DNA from: Daldinia sp. FL1419
Lineage: Eukaryota > Ascomycota > Sordariomycetes > Xylariales > Hypoxylaceae
Assembly (NCBI GenBank): GCA_025201765.1
Contig: MU623373.1
Location: forward strand, 1 to 64,000
Direction: 5' to 3'
Length of the DNA: 64,000 bases
Both the position numbers and the translations under genes were made by a program. Below the pieces are notes generated by a model. That model did not search any database. It was not told the DNA's origin and saw only the letters and a list, made by a program, of their open reading frames with translations. Positions 1-12,000 of this stretch are shown here, one piece after another. The stretch's first letter is position 1. Each line of letters starts with the position of its first letter.

Positions 1-61
1 ATTCAATTAGAATTTTAAAAGGGGGGGGTCTTCAATTCTAATTTTTATTTTTGAATTGAAG

Positions 62-95
<34 letters not shown>

Positions 96-3000
96 TGGAT
101 TGAAGATTTTGGAATCGTACCCCACCATATTAAATTTTATTATTTATTGACTTATTTATTAATTTACGTAATTCCTACTTGAGCTATTTTTATCTACAAA
201 TCTACTAAGAACCAAATTGATTTTATTATATATATATTAAACTAATATAGTATGATTAGGTAAAAGGTAAAAACTTTATTAACCTCCATAGAATCAAATC
301 TTTTAAAGTTTCTATAGTTCTTTTAGATATAAATAGGCCCTTAAAAATTGTTTTCTTTATCTAATCAGCTTAAACTTATTATAATCCTTTAAGAATCATT
401 TTTATAAACCTTTATATAAATATATATTTTTATTTTATAAAATTTAATTTTATTATATGTACTAACTACTATTGAACTAGGGTAATGTGATTAGGTAATA
501 GGAGCTACCCTGAAGGACCCTGTTGGTCCCCCCTTCTAAGGTTTACACACGTTCTTTTGGATATAAATAAGTCTTCAGGAGTTGTTTTCTTACCTGATCA
601 ACTTAAGATATAAATAATTCTTTAAAGATCATCTTTATAAAACTTTATATAAATAATATATACTTTTAGGTTTATAATCTCATTGTACACACTACCATTA
701 ATAAATAGTTATTTATAGCAGTTTTTCTATCCAATTAGCCTATTCCCTTCCTCAAGATATAAACACCTTATATCTTCTAACTCATACAACCTCTGGTTTG
801 TTATGGGTTAGTTAAAGTATAGGGTATATCCTACAAAAACTATTAAAGCTTCTGTTTATTATTAATAAATAATTACTTCTATTAATTCTTTTATATAATC
901 ACCTTAATACCTTCCTCAAAATATAATTATCTTATATTAAACCAAAATAATATAATTATATAATAGGAATTACCTTAAAAAACCCTGTTAGTTAACCCTT
1001 CTAAGGTTTATAAGTTTTTTTAAATATAAATAAATCTTCAAAAATTATTTTCTTACCTGATCAACTAAAGTTCTACATAGTTCTTCAGGGATCATCTTTA
1101 TAAAACTTTATATAAATAATATACATTTTTAGCTTATAACCTTATTATACATACTATTATTGCTAAACAATTACTTATAACAGCTTTTCTACTTGATCAT
1201 TTTATTATACTCCTTAAAATATAATTATTTTATATCTTTTAATTTATATAATTTTTGGCTTATTATGGGTTAATTAAAGTATAAAATATATTTTATAGGA
1301 GCTATTAGAGCTCCTGTTCAATATCCTTTATTTTATATAATTTTTAATTATTATAGGGTAATTGAAGTGTAAAGTATATCCTACAGGAGTTATTAGAGCT
1401 TTTATTTAAAATTAAAAATTGAAAAAATTGAAAAATTAAAAAATAATAATAATTTTAATAATTTTATAAGATATTGAATAAGAGCTTTGATAATTCTTGC
1501 AGGATATACCTTATATTTTAATTAACCCATAATAAACCAGAAGCTATATGAGCTAAAAGATATAAAAGGATTATATCTTGAAGAGAATAGGTTGATCGGA
1601 TAAAGGAACAAATGTATGTGACTGCTTGCCAATGGTAACGTACTTTAGAAGGATATCTTTAAGGAGGAGATTGAAATTGTATATTTTTGTACGAAGATTC
1701 TATGGAGAAACTGAGCTATAGAACCTAATGAATCTCTGCTGATCAAATAAGAAAGATAATTCCTGAGGGCCTATTTATATCCAAAAGAACTGTGAAGCCT
1801 TGGAGGGTTTAGTTCTAAGGAGGAGATAGGGTCTATCTATAACCTAATCGCTCTACACCAATTTAATATCCCTTATATTTTAATTATTATATTAAATAAG
1901 AATTTTAATAACTCCTGCAAGATATGCCCTGTACTTCAACTAACCCATAATAAACCAAAGGCTGTATAAGCCAAAAAATATTAAATTGATATAATGTAAG
2001 TACATAGTTATAATACACAATAGGGATACATAATAGGAGTATATAGCAGGAATACATAATAAAAGCTATTCCAAAAGACCTTAATAAACCCCTATAAGAT
2101 TTACACACACTCGTTTGGATATATATAGGCCTTCAGGAGTTGCTTTCCTGCCTGATCAGTTCAAGTCATAGATAGTTCTTCAGAGTCGTTTCCATATAGC
2201 TTTATACGAATAATATACATTCTTTTGGGCCTATAACCTCTTCGTACGCGCTACCATTACAGAGCAGTCACATATAGTAGTTCATCTATCTGATCGTCTC
2301 GATACCTCCGTCAGGATATAGCCACCCTGCATCCTCGAGCTCGTACAGCCTCTGGTTGCTATAGGTTAGTTGAAGTACAGGACATATCCTACAAAAACTA
2401 TTAAAACTCCTGTTCAATACAAGGTAACTATATCCTAAAAAGTAGAATAAACTGATCGGATAGAGAAATAAATATATATAACTACTTGCTAATGGTAGCG
2501 CACTCTAAGAGGATATCTTCGAAGGAGGAGACTGAAACTGTATATTTTCGTACGAAGATTCTATGAAGAAACTGAGCTATAGAACCTTGATGAACCTTTC
2601 CTGATCAGATAAGAAAGACAACTCTCGAGGGCCTATTTATATCCAAAAGAGCTGTGGAAACCTAGATGGTTTGATACATTATACCAGTTCAGTATATTAT
2701 TGTACGAAACTCTATAAGAAAACATAATTCTATGCTTAAGAACTTGAGCTGATCAGATAAGAAAAGCAACTCTTGAGGGCTTATTTATATCCAAAAAAGC
2801 TCGTGGAAACCTTAGAAGGATTAGCTAATAAAATCTTACAAAATAGCTTCAATTATATAATCACATTATTTTAGTTCAATAATTCGAAAAAATTCGAAAG
2901 AAATCGCAAAAAATCGTAAAAAATCGTAAAAAATCATTTATGAATTTTCCAAGAATCTACAAAATTTTCTAAACCTTTTTCAATTAACTTTCAAATTTTT

Positions 3001-3100
3001 CCGAATTTTTATATTTAATAATTTATAGAAATTTATCTAAAAAATAGAACCCTAAGAAAACATAGAATTCTTCTGCGCATTTAAAAGGGAAATTTATGTA
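1..3100. repeat. AT-rich, RIP-like degenerate repeat island
   Basis: Strongly A/T-rich DNA with no credible ORF. Two degenerate units recur in both orientations. Unit A (core gatataaata..cttcaggagttg.tttctta.ctgatca) is seen forward near 315-368, 552-602, 1013-1066 and 2109-2163, and inverted near 1739-1790, 2601-2652 and 2749-2800. Unit B (core gggtta.ttaaagta..gtatatcctacaaaaactatta) is forward near 799-860, 1260-1322, 1350-1410 and 2353-2420, and inverted near 1478-1545 and 1893-1965. Copies differ largely by C-to-T or G-to-A changes, as expected from repeat-induced point mutation of an old transposon. The element family is not identifiable. A poly-T run lies at about 66-93. The composition returns to normal after about 3.1 kb. 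Confidence 0.75.
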
Positions 3101-4554
3101 GGTCTTATATTTGACCCACTTTTCCAGGGATTTCAACCAATCAAACCCTGTAGATCCCTGAATTTTAGAATAATTTCAATTTTAGAATGATTCTGTTAAA
3201 CCCCCATGTCCCGCTATGGTATGTTAAAAACTAAATTGGCCAGTCCTAAATAATATGCCGGTGTGGGACACCTACACGATTCTCTCACAGTATTTAGAAT
3301 CCCAACTGCTGTGATCGCTTCTATTCAAACCTAGTGAGAGCAATTTATAAGAAAATATACCAACAAGCTCTTACCAGCTAGAGCAAACGAATATGTAGAG
3401 CCCATAATCCCCTGTATTTTAATAATTTATACAGTGAGCCTTTGAATGTCGAAAATATAACTCAACTCTCAACCACCCGAATCTCAAGCACAGCCTACTT
3501 CGTAGAATATTTATATAGCACTAGGTAGGTAGTTAGTGGGCATTGCCACATAACTCGGGCTCATCTAATAGCGGATGTCTGTCTTTCATCGTTCCCTTAG
3601 TGCCGGTACAAGACAAATTTGGCGGCCTAGATTGCCTTGGCCTTCTCCTGTACTACTATATCCGAATTACTCACATGTATCTCTTGGGCCAGGTAGCTTG
3701 ATAACTTATGTAGCTTCGGGTCGTTTTCTTATCTGATGAGCCAATACATAACTAAAAATAACTTCATATGAATGCAGAAGCTTATTTCGCTTTCTCACTC
3801 ATGCCCTAATTACCTGCTTGCTTTGTGCTTGAAGAATCTTACCGTCTTGTTAATTTGTACCAAACATGTCCAATGTGCTGCTTTTTTTTTTCAAGTTGTT
3901 TACCGGTATTCATGCTACTTGTTCAATACCTAAAGGTCTTGCATGTCGTCACGTAGATTATTTGGATTTATTATACTGAACTATTTCCAATACTAGGTAT
4001 TTATTTGATGGACCCCTTTGATATTATGAATCGTAACAATGCAACGTCATAACCTACCTAGACACGTAGGTAGTTAGTAGCTTATCTGTTGAACTTTTCA
4101 AGACCTACTGTAAGATACAATAAAGGTTTCAACTGAAATGTTATTCCAGCATCTAATAGAGAAGCCTGCTGGGAAAAGAAAATTTACCTAGAAACGAATT
4201 GTTATCGAGGAATGAACCGTCAAGCTATCTTGGACGCGTTTATATTGACATAACTTTAGGTAGACTCGAGTCCCTTAGTTGAATGCAAATATTTTCAGTT
4301 ATCTTTCCCCCTTTCCCACTCTCGTGACGAAAGTCATAGGTAAATCAAATCAGCCAAAAACACAGTAAGCCATCCACAATAGTACCAAATTCATTTAGCC
4401 ATTCCCCAAATACTAGTCTAAATGCTTAGCCACTAAAACATAAGCCTAAGGTATTATTAGGTATTGTAGGTCCAGATAGTTCTAAAAGAAAAAATAGAAG
4501 CTTCCTTCGAATAATGCAGTTTTATATGCAGTTTTATTATAAACACTATCTTAA
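3101..4554. other. Intergenic, no gene seen
   Basis: Moderately AT-rich DNA between the repeat island and the CorA-like gene. It holds only short spurious ORFs, scattered tacctaggta-type motifs (for example near 3525 and 4060) and a T-run near 3881. It would include the 3' UTR of the minus-strand CorA-like gene. Confidence 0.6.
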
Positions 4555-5682
4555 CTACCCCACAGGAGTAAGAGGGAAGATTTTATGCCAGAAATTCCAT
4601 AAAAGGCTGGTGGCAATAGTAATTGGAATTGCAAACACCCAGTAAATCCAAAATTTGCTCGATACGGTCCAAGAATCAGAATCGGCTTGGAAGTCGAAAA
4701 ATGACATGCTAAAAACTGCCGAGAGGAAAGTAGCCGGCAGAAACATCATGGTGACGAAAGCAACCTTCCTCATCGCGGCGCCGTCTGACTGGGCGGCACG
4801 CCCAATCTGGACGGAAATCCCTGCATCGTACTGGGCAACCGTATTGAACGCGAGCTGGATCTCGTTCTGCAGTCTTTCTCTGTTAGAGACTGACCTGTGG
4901 CGAAGATTACTGAGCATTCGTCTATAGAAAAGCAGTTGGTGATGAATAGCTTCGGAGGTATCAGGACGTATCATCTGGGTTGGGAAAAACTGGTTTAAAA
5001 ACTCCTCGTGCTGTGCCAGGATACCTCCCATGCTTTCAGCAGCAACATTGAGAGACTCGGTTACGTGAATAGCGTGTCGAGCAACATCGTGAAGATGTCT
5101 GTAGTCTGGTTGCGGTTTGCCCATAGGCTTTCTCTCCGTTTCTATTGCCCTCACTTGATTACGAATAGCCCAGACGGCAGAGTCTTGGAGGTCCACCACG
5201 TCGCTAGCTAACCGAGCATACACCCAAAATGGGTCACCAAGGCATCTAGAATCCGGGTCCTGGAGTGAATTCGGTAAGCGCTCTAAGATTGGAGATTTCG
5301 TATCGAAAGCGAGGATAATGGTTTGCTTTGTAGGAGCTAACCACCGTATGAATATGTTCATCTTATACCATTGATAACACATTTGGGCATCTAAATGCTT
5401 AACCTCGAAATAAGCCCACGTGCCTACAATAAATTAGCATTGAGTGAGCGCGCGCATGATAAAGGTCATGAACGTACTAAGCCCAGTGATGGCCCCATTA
5501 TGTCTAGTTACCTCGCTTCCAAGGTATCCGTTTGAGTTTCGGCAGTATTCCGACCACCATATCTTGGGTATACAGAATGCTTCGCTGAGAGAATTCCGGC
5601 AGGAATTGCATGCGCGAATCTCGTTGGCACTTGCAAGACTGGAGCTTGTTAACCATTTTACTCTTCGCTCAAAGACCGTCGC
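4555..5682 (-). CDS. CorA-like membrane protein (fungal Mg2+-transporter-like family), 5' end unresolved
   Basis: The last exon is 4555-5423. The preceding exon is about 5478-5682, joined across a 54-nt intron (5424-5477; donor GTACGT, branch gctaat, acceptor TTGTAG). This restores the family context SNGYLGSE ... LSTWAYFEVKH ... IRWLAPTKQT. The C-terminus has the CorA layout: a long helical stalk, a first membrane helix (VTMMFLPATFLSAVF), a short loop, and a second helix (FWIYWVFAIPITIATSLLW). The GMN loop of true CorA channels reads SMS here, as in many fungal relatives, so Mg2+ transport is not assured. Upstream of 5683 an acceptor (GTTAG) suggests one or more further 5' exons. An open frame at 5669-5944 may contribute, but I could not join it convincingly, so the start is unknown. 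Confidence 0.65.
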
Positions 5683-8128
5683 CTAACAGTATGCATATTT
5701 GTGATTCCGCGTATATCGCTTGACCACTATCGCTGTTGTGGAAGTCATCACTGCGGACCCGGCGTCGGTGCCAGTTGCTATCCTCTACAAGTAATACGGG
5801 TAAGTAGGCGAGGCTTCGTGTCTCAGATATGGTGGCGTTACCTGGCTTCCATTGTAGTACAGAGATGGGTGGGCACTTTTGGCAGCCAGCCTGAAACATT
5901 CTGATACTACAACACGATAAAAGGAATCGAGAATTCAAAGGCAAGGCGTCAAAAAATCTCGGTAAACCCTACCTATTAAATGAGGCATATATATAGGTAC
6001 CTAGGTATATATAATCATCGATAGAGCAGAGTTGGTCAAATGGAGTTGTCTTTTTACAGTTTCTCAGTGCTGAGCCGAGCTGATATACCTAAGAGGCGTT
6101 GATACGTAAAGCTGCATATAGTGAGGCTTTAGGACCTCAGATGATTTGCTGAGTGAACCACAACCCATAACGCATTTCATAACGGGGCGCATTCCATTGG
6201 CTTTTAATATTAATGGCCAGATATTTTTGGGTTGTGCGAATATTCTATTTGATAAATATTCCCTTAGATATATACACTTCGATGGATTACCAGTGGGGTT
6301 ATTGTAGGTCTAGAAAGCCACGCATCGACCCAAGCCTTCTGAATATTTGGTTCAGTCCAGCGCTTTAATAGCTTTGCGACTACGTGGGTAAATCTAGGAC
6401 GAATTTCAGTGATTCCCGAGCCCAATCTTGACTCGTGTAAGAAGCATTAGTGATATATTATATAGTTGACTACCACTCATATATTTTCTTTAAATGCCTA
6501 TTATTGTAAGACTCCGTTATTTACCATGCATCAATATTAGCAATTAAGCATTATAGTATCAACAGCAGTAGTAATGACTTAACGAATAACCAATACGTCC
6601 CCCAGATACGGTAGCCAACAACATATGCAGCTCAGCACAAAGATTTTTCTTAAAAGGAACCTTACACTCTGAAACCCAAACTTCAGTATCTCTTGAAGTT
6701 ATGCTGGGCCATACAGTGAATTGAATCCTAGGGGTCAAGGCTGGTAATAGAGCACATTGATTAAGTGTCTAACTTACTATTAGTCGAGGTATAAGGGGGT
6801 TATGGAAGATATCTACCTAGGTAAGTAGGTAATTATAAATAATAATATCTTGTAATACGGCAGTTTTCTTATGCTAACATGGGCTTAGCCGCTGTGTTAG
6901 TAGGCCACGAGAATAGATGGCTCACTCGACCTAGGCATCGAACTCCTAATTTGACATTACGTGATCGCGAGAATGAAATATTCCCTTATCTCTAGATTAA
7001 AATATATTAGGTAATAAGTCGGTTATAAAAGCTAGTAACTTGATTTTGATCAAGTAGGGCAATAGTGATTGATCTTCCGACCCAAGTAGTTGAATATACT
7101 TAGATCAGTCTTATTAGATGGTGAAGTAATGAGTATTTACTATATGAGAACCCTTCAACCCAGCCTAGCCAAGATTACCGATAGAGACATTGCCCCTAAT
7201 AAGGCCCTTAGGGACCTGGGTTACACTGCAATAGACTTGGGCTATAGAACAATAACTTAGACGTATTTATAGTGAGAACTATACATGGCTGGGGGGTATA
7301 GGGTGAAAAGTATGACTACCTAGGTACCTCTTAACCTGCATGCCATGGTACTCGAATGATCATATATAATAGGTACCTAGGTACCATACCTAACTTTGGG
7401 ATTTTATACGCGTGATAGTTTCTTGCAACGCCTTACCGAAAATTCCCAAGACGGCTTTCCTGTTGGGATAGGGAAGATTTATAGGAAAACTATTCTATGG
7501 GTACTGCGGTTTTGCTATCACTTGCATGCAAATTTTTTTCAGTTCTCCGTATAGTCCGGGCAGTTCGAATGCCTTGATCAATTGGATGATAGTTCAATAG
7601 TAAGATAATTGATGCTCTGCGTTGCTTAATGATGTCGATTCATTCTAGTGTACGACCCCAACGATGGTGTCCTGTCTACACATCTTGTAAGCAGTAGGGC
7701 TTATGGATAATCTAAGCTAGTGAGTACTTAAAGGGGGTAAAAGGGGTCATCTAGCCAGCAATAATCACTCTCCAAGATTTTGGATTCATTAGGATCAACA
7801 GGTCGTGTACTACAGACAAGCAAGATCTCTCTTATTCGTGCTGTAAAATCTGCTATCCTCGCGCAATTTGGCGGGAAATACGAACTACCACACCTATAAT
7901 CCGGTTTCACGAACATTAAGAGTCAACATCATAAGATGGTTGAACTTTTATTAGAGTGGTGAGACGCTGAGCCATGACAAAGGCGCGTGTCAGCCCTAGT
8001 GACATCCAGGCCCTTTATTGACGCGTCGTAAAGATTGACTGTGCTCTTGAAACCTCGGCTGACAAGAAAAAGTAGTCATATTTAGCTTCAAGGCAGACGC
8101 CGAGAGCATGGATCACGCGATTCACTTT

Positions 8129-8160
8129 CCACGTTCTTCACCACGTTCTTCACCACGTTC
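8129..8160. repeat. 12-bp tandem repeat
   Basis: The unit ccacgttcttca occurs twice in full, then partially, in tandem. It lies in non-coding DNA. Confidence 0.7.
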
Positions 8161-8863
8161 GGTCATCTATAATGAGGTATATATGTCAATGTCAGTATGT
8201 ACCTAGGTATGAAATACCACCACGTACTTCCATAATTACCCCTGGGAACTCTGTGGCGGTGGTGGCTCAGTACCTACCCATCTATAGTGTGGATACTTCT
8301 TTATCAAGATTAAAATTACGAGGCGACTAAACCTAGTTCAGGAAAACGTAGCCCTGATTCTATTGGCTGATACTTGAGAATTAGTGATCAGTATGTACTT
8401 GTGTCTTTTATGATTTAACCGTTAACCTAGATAAGTATAGCCTTAGTAATTATTTACATATTAAAGCCCACTTACTGACATAAAGGGTAGCATACATAGT
8501 ATTGTCAAAATGAGGGTTGATAATATTATATTATATTCGTACGTGAGAGCATTCGCACTTACCTTACCCCCCCGAAACAACAGCCAATATTCAATGTGCC
8601 GAGTGGATATAATAGCAAGTGAAAGATGAGAATATGTATGTTAGGAGACTCCCTTTAATATGCATAAATCTACCTAAATAATGTATACCTATGTATCTCT
8701 AAAATAGATGGTTCATGTGGATTCTAAAGCATGATATTACCCTTTCAGATTTCCAGCTCGAAATTTTTGATTTTGGCAAAGTGGCAACCCGTGGGCTTCC
8801 ATAGGTACCATCCTCCCGGGTATACTACCTGGGACTAGGAGGCAGAGTAGGTACTGCAATTAG

Positions 8864-9025
8864 ATGTGCACCAACCCGAAAAGCCGCGCGAAACCGAAAG
8901 CTCGTGAAAGGAATGCAACACGGGGTCTAAATGAAATTTCGCCTTCGCCCGAGGAACACGCGTCGACGAAGAGCCGAAAAAGAAAACCTTTGACTACCCC
9001 ACTGGCAAGCGAAGCTGTTGAATAG
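8864..9025 (+). CDS. Possible 53-residue basic ORF
   Basis: An ATG-to-TAG frame of 54 codons lies in a GC-richer patch of an otherwise gene-poor region. The product is basic, with an NLS-like KSRKRK cluster and a Ser/Pro/Glu segment (SPSPEEHAS) before it. There is no family resemblance. It could be a chance ORF, a remnant exon (the stop is followed by gtaatt, so a splice-junction reading is possible), or a real small protein. Nothing in the neighbourhood supports a function. Confidence 0.15.
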   Translation: MCTNPKSRAKPKARERNATRGLNEISPSPEEHASTKSRKRKPLTTPLASEAVE

Positions 9026-12000
9026 GTAATTTATGCTTTATTACTTTCCTTTCCTTTTCTTTTTTTCCTGCGACGATTAGGATTATTATTAGACAGTTTC
9101 CACCGGCGCCTCTCACCCGGCTTTTCTCTCGCGCATGTGGGTGGTGGATTGGCTTGGGTATCATTGCATCACGGATTTGCTGGCCTTTGGACTCCGGGGG
9201 AAGAAAACCCGTTCCAACAATCCGGGCAACCCCTCTTCCATCGTTATTATTCGGGGTCCCTGGGCTGCTGGGGTAAGATATTGATTGCTATTAAAAACGT
9301 GGAAGACAAAAAAAGGGTATCAAAAGAACAATAATACATTGAACGTTAGGATTGCGAAAGGGAGTTTCTCCAACGTCATAAGACGTTAAGCCTTACAGCT
9401 AGTGGCTGATTTCTTACCAACTTGGGAACTGAGTGAACCGAAAGGAATAACCGCTCGACGTACGGATCCGTAGGTACCTATGTACATAGTACCTATGAGC
9501 GCATAACACGCTTGGTAAGGCGCAAAACCCACCGGTGATCAACCCGCCGCGTCCGATCTGTGCGTCAGTAAAGCTCTAACCTAACGAACTTGGGATCGTT
9601 CAATAAATACTAAGGTTAACTAATAATTTATATGCTAAGGTTTACATACTTGGTATTTGTGCATTGTTGCGGTAGCGGTAGCGGGAACGAACGCACCCTT
9701 GAAATTATCTGCGACGTCAAAGTGTACAGCCTGCGATGGGATTCTTGAACCAATTCTGCTTGGCTAAGCTAGGCTTCCTGGCTCCTTACTTTCCTTAGCT
9801 AGAAGTAGCTTATTATGCCGCACGTATCTAAAGTTAGGATTCTCGTACAAAGTAAGGGAAGGTTAATGCTAGATTTCCTCTCACGAAAACCGGATACGTC
9901 GACCGCTACAAGGTAACTGCAACAACGATTGCTTAATGATGCGGTGTGGTAGGGGTCACCACTCCATGGCTTGGATGAAATACTGGGGTGGTGAATAATT
10001 CAGCCCGTTGTGCGGAGTGGCCTCGTCTTGGCCTCGGGGTGTGTTGCCGCAAGGGTGCTGATCGTGAGGCGAGGTTTTGCTACAACACTAATGCACGTTC
10101 TTTGCATCTTGTACCAGTAGCTTTGTTCCGGAAGCAATTATGAATATGACATGAAGTGATTTATGTGGGCGACAAATTTATGATTGCTCTTCTCATCGAT
10201 CCACTTTGGCTCATGATGCTGTACGGAATTGACCATACTAATACTAATACATTTCTCGTATCTTCTGTCCCACGGTAGCCCCAGAGAGGCAGTTAATTTG
10301 CCGTGAAATAGATGTGGTATGGTGGATGATGGGTTTAAGAAACTGGAAATAAAATATTAACCATGCAATTGCTCGTGTAAGTGATCCGCCACAACGGCGA
10401 CCCTGGAAGTGTACCATCTATCTGGATTTAGGAATGGGGCACCCGTCAGTACAGACAAGGGCTATCTTGCCTATCCGTCCCACGGTCGACGAGATGTATG
10501 TACTAATATCTAGGACTCCTGTGGGTGTCAGATTTAGGTAGGTGGTGATGGAACTGGTGACTCAGTGGGGAAGCCAGAATTCGGCGATAGACACATCAGC
10601 CAGATCAACAGTGACAGAGGGCAGAAGCCACGTTAGGGCCGGAGAGACGGGCAAATAACGCGACAACTCCCGCATGAGGTGTTGGATAGGCGCCGTGCTA
10701 GGCGCTTTCCTTCCCCAAGGGATGAATCATTGTGAGCATGGTGGATCGTGGCGAGACAAACGATTTTGTATGGACGCTAGCATCTCGAGCTGCAGGGAGG
10801 AATCTTTGGACATGGGAAGACAGTGGGTTATGCAGCGTGGGCTGTGGGCTCCGTTTGGGTAGACAGAAGAAGCAGATGGGTGCGTTTCCCCTCCTCGATG
10901 ATGAGAGAATACACTTAAATGGCAGGAATGGGTGGTTTAGATGCAGCAGGCCTGCAGAGCCAGGGTTTCCACAATGCGACATATGTCTTTTAGATGCGGA
11001 GACTTGATCGTGAGGGGTTGCGAAGGCTTCCACTTATATTCCGAAGCCTGTTCACACCGCTACAAAGGGAATTCATATAATAGTACTGCATTCAAGTATT
11101 CCTCGGTTACCCTATCAAACTATTTTGTCACGTAGCTTGCCCCTTCAACGTTGCCCGATGGCATGAGCTAAACAGCCCAACCCCCCCGAGGCTGGGCGAC
11201 AGTGTTACTGGATGATGTATTTGAGAATGTTACTTGGATACTGTAAATGTTCTTTTACGCTGCTGCGACTATGATATTATCGGCGGGTACTCCCTCAGAC
11301 TCTGGCCTGATATACATAAGGTATTCATTCCCCTTGATGACTTCCGATGCAATTGTAGGCGTTTCGTTTCCTTTGTTACTAATGAGAAGAACATGGGTGA
11401 TATGGTACGTAACTAATAAGCATGACTTGACTGCCTGAAGTGAATCTCACACATCCCGGGATCATAACTGTCCGTTAGGATGAATGGAGTATCCATTGTT
11501 GCAGATACAAGCCTTATGTTCCATAGCGTTCGGAAGGGTTGAGCTCGAGGTAAGTCCCCTAAAAAAAAGATAGCAAGAACAAAACCAAGCGAAAAAATAA
11601 CCGGGACAGCGGACTCTGTTCCTGCTGTTAAAATAGAACCAATTGCTCCTAGATTTTACACAGCTCGGCACCTTTCCTGGAAGACTAGAATTATTTGCGT
11701 CTTACAAGTCGTTAGATTGACATTGACAGCGCCATAACTAGGTATAATTCATGCTGCGTAAATGCTCGCGTGGGTATGTTGGGATGATCTGACACGGTCA
11801 GGACGGACCTATCCACACGACCGAACCCACGGAGCCTCTATACTTGCGGATAGCCCGTCGACCCGCTTTACTTTCGGATCTATAGAGGTTTACTACTGCA
11901 GAGACGGACTCGTGCAAAGAAGAAAAAAATCTCTTCCGCGGGAAAAGTAAAAGAGGGGTTACGAAAATTTTTTAGAGCAGACTAGTAAAATCTCCAGAGC

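Noticed and set aside
5669..5944. 91-codon minus-strand frame upstream of the CorA-like exons, considered as its first exon
   Set aside because: No donor was found that joins it in phase to the acceptor at 5683 with recognisable family sequence; left unresolved rather than merged.
10674..11135. Several overlapping frames on both strands (62-111 codons)
   Set aside because: None has protein-like composition or start context; they are mutual shadows in a slightly GC-richer patch.
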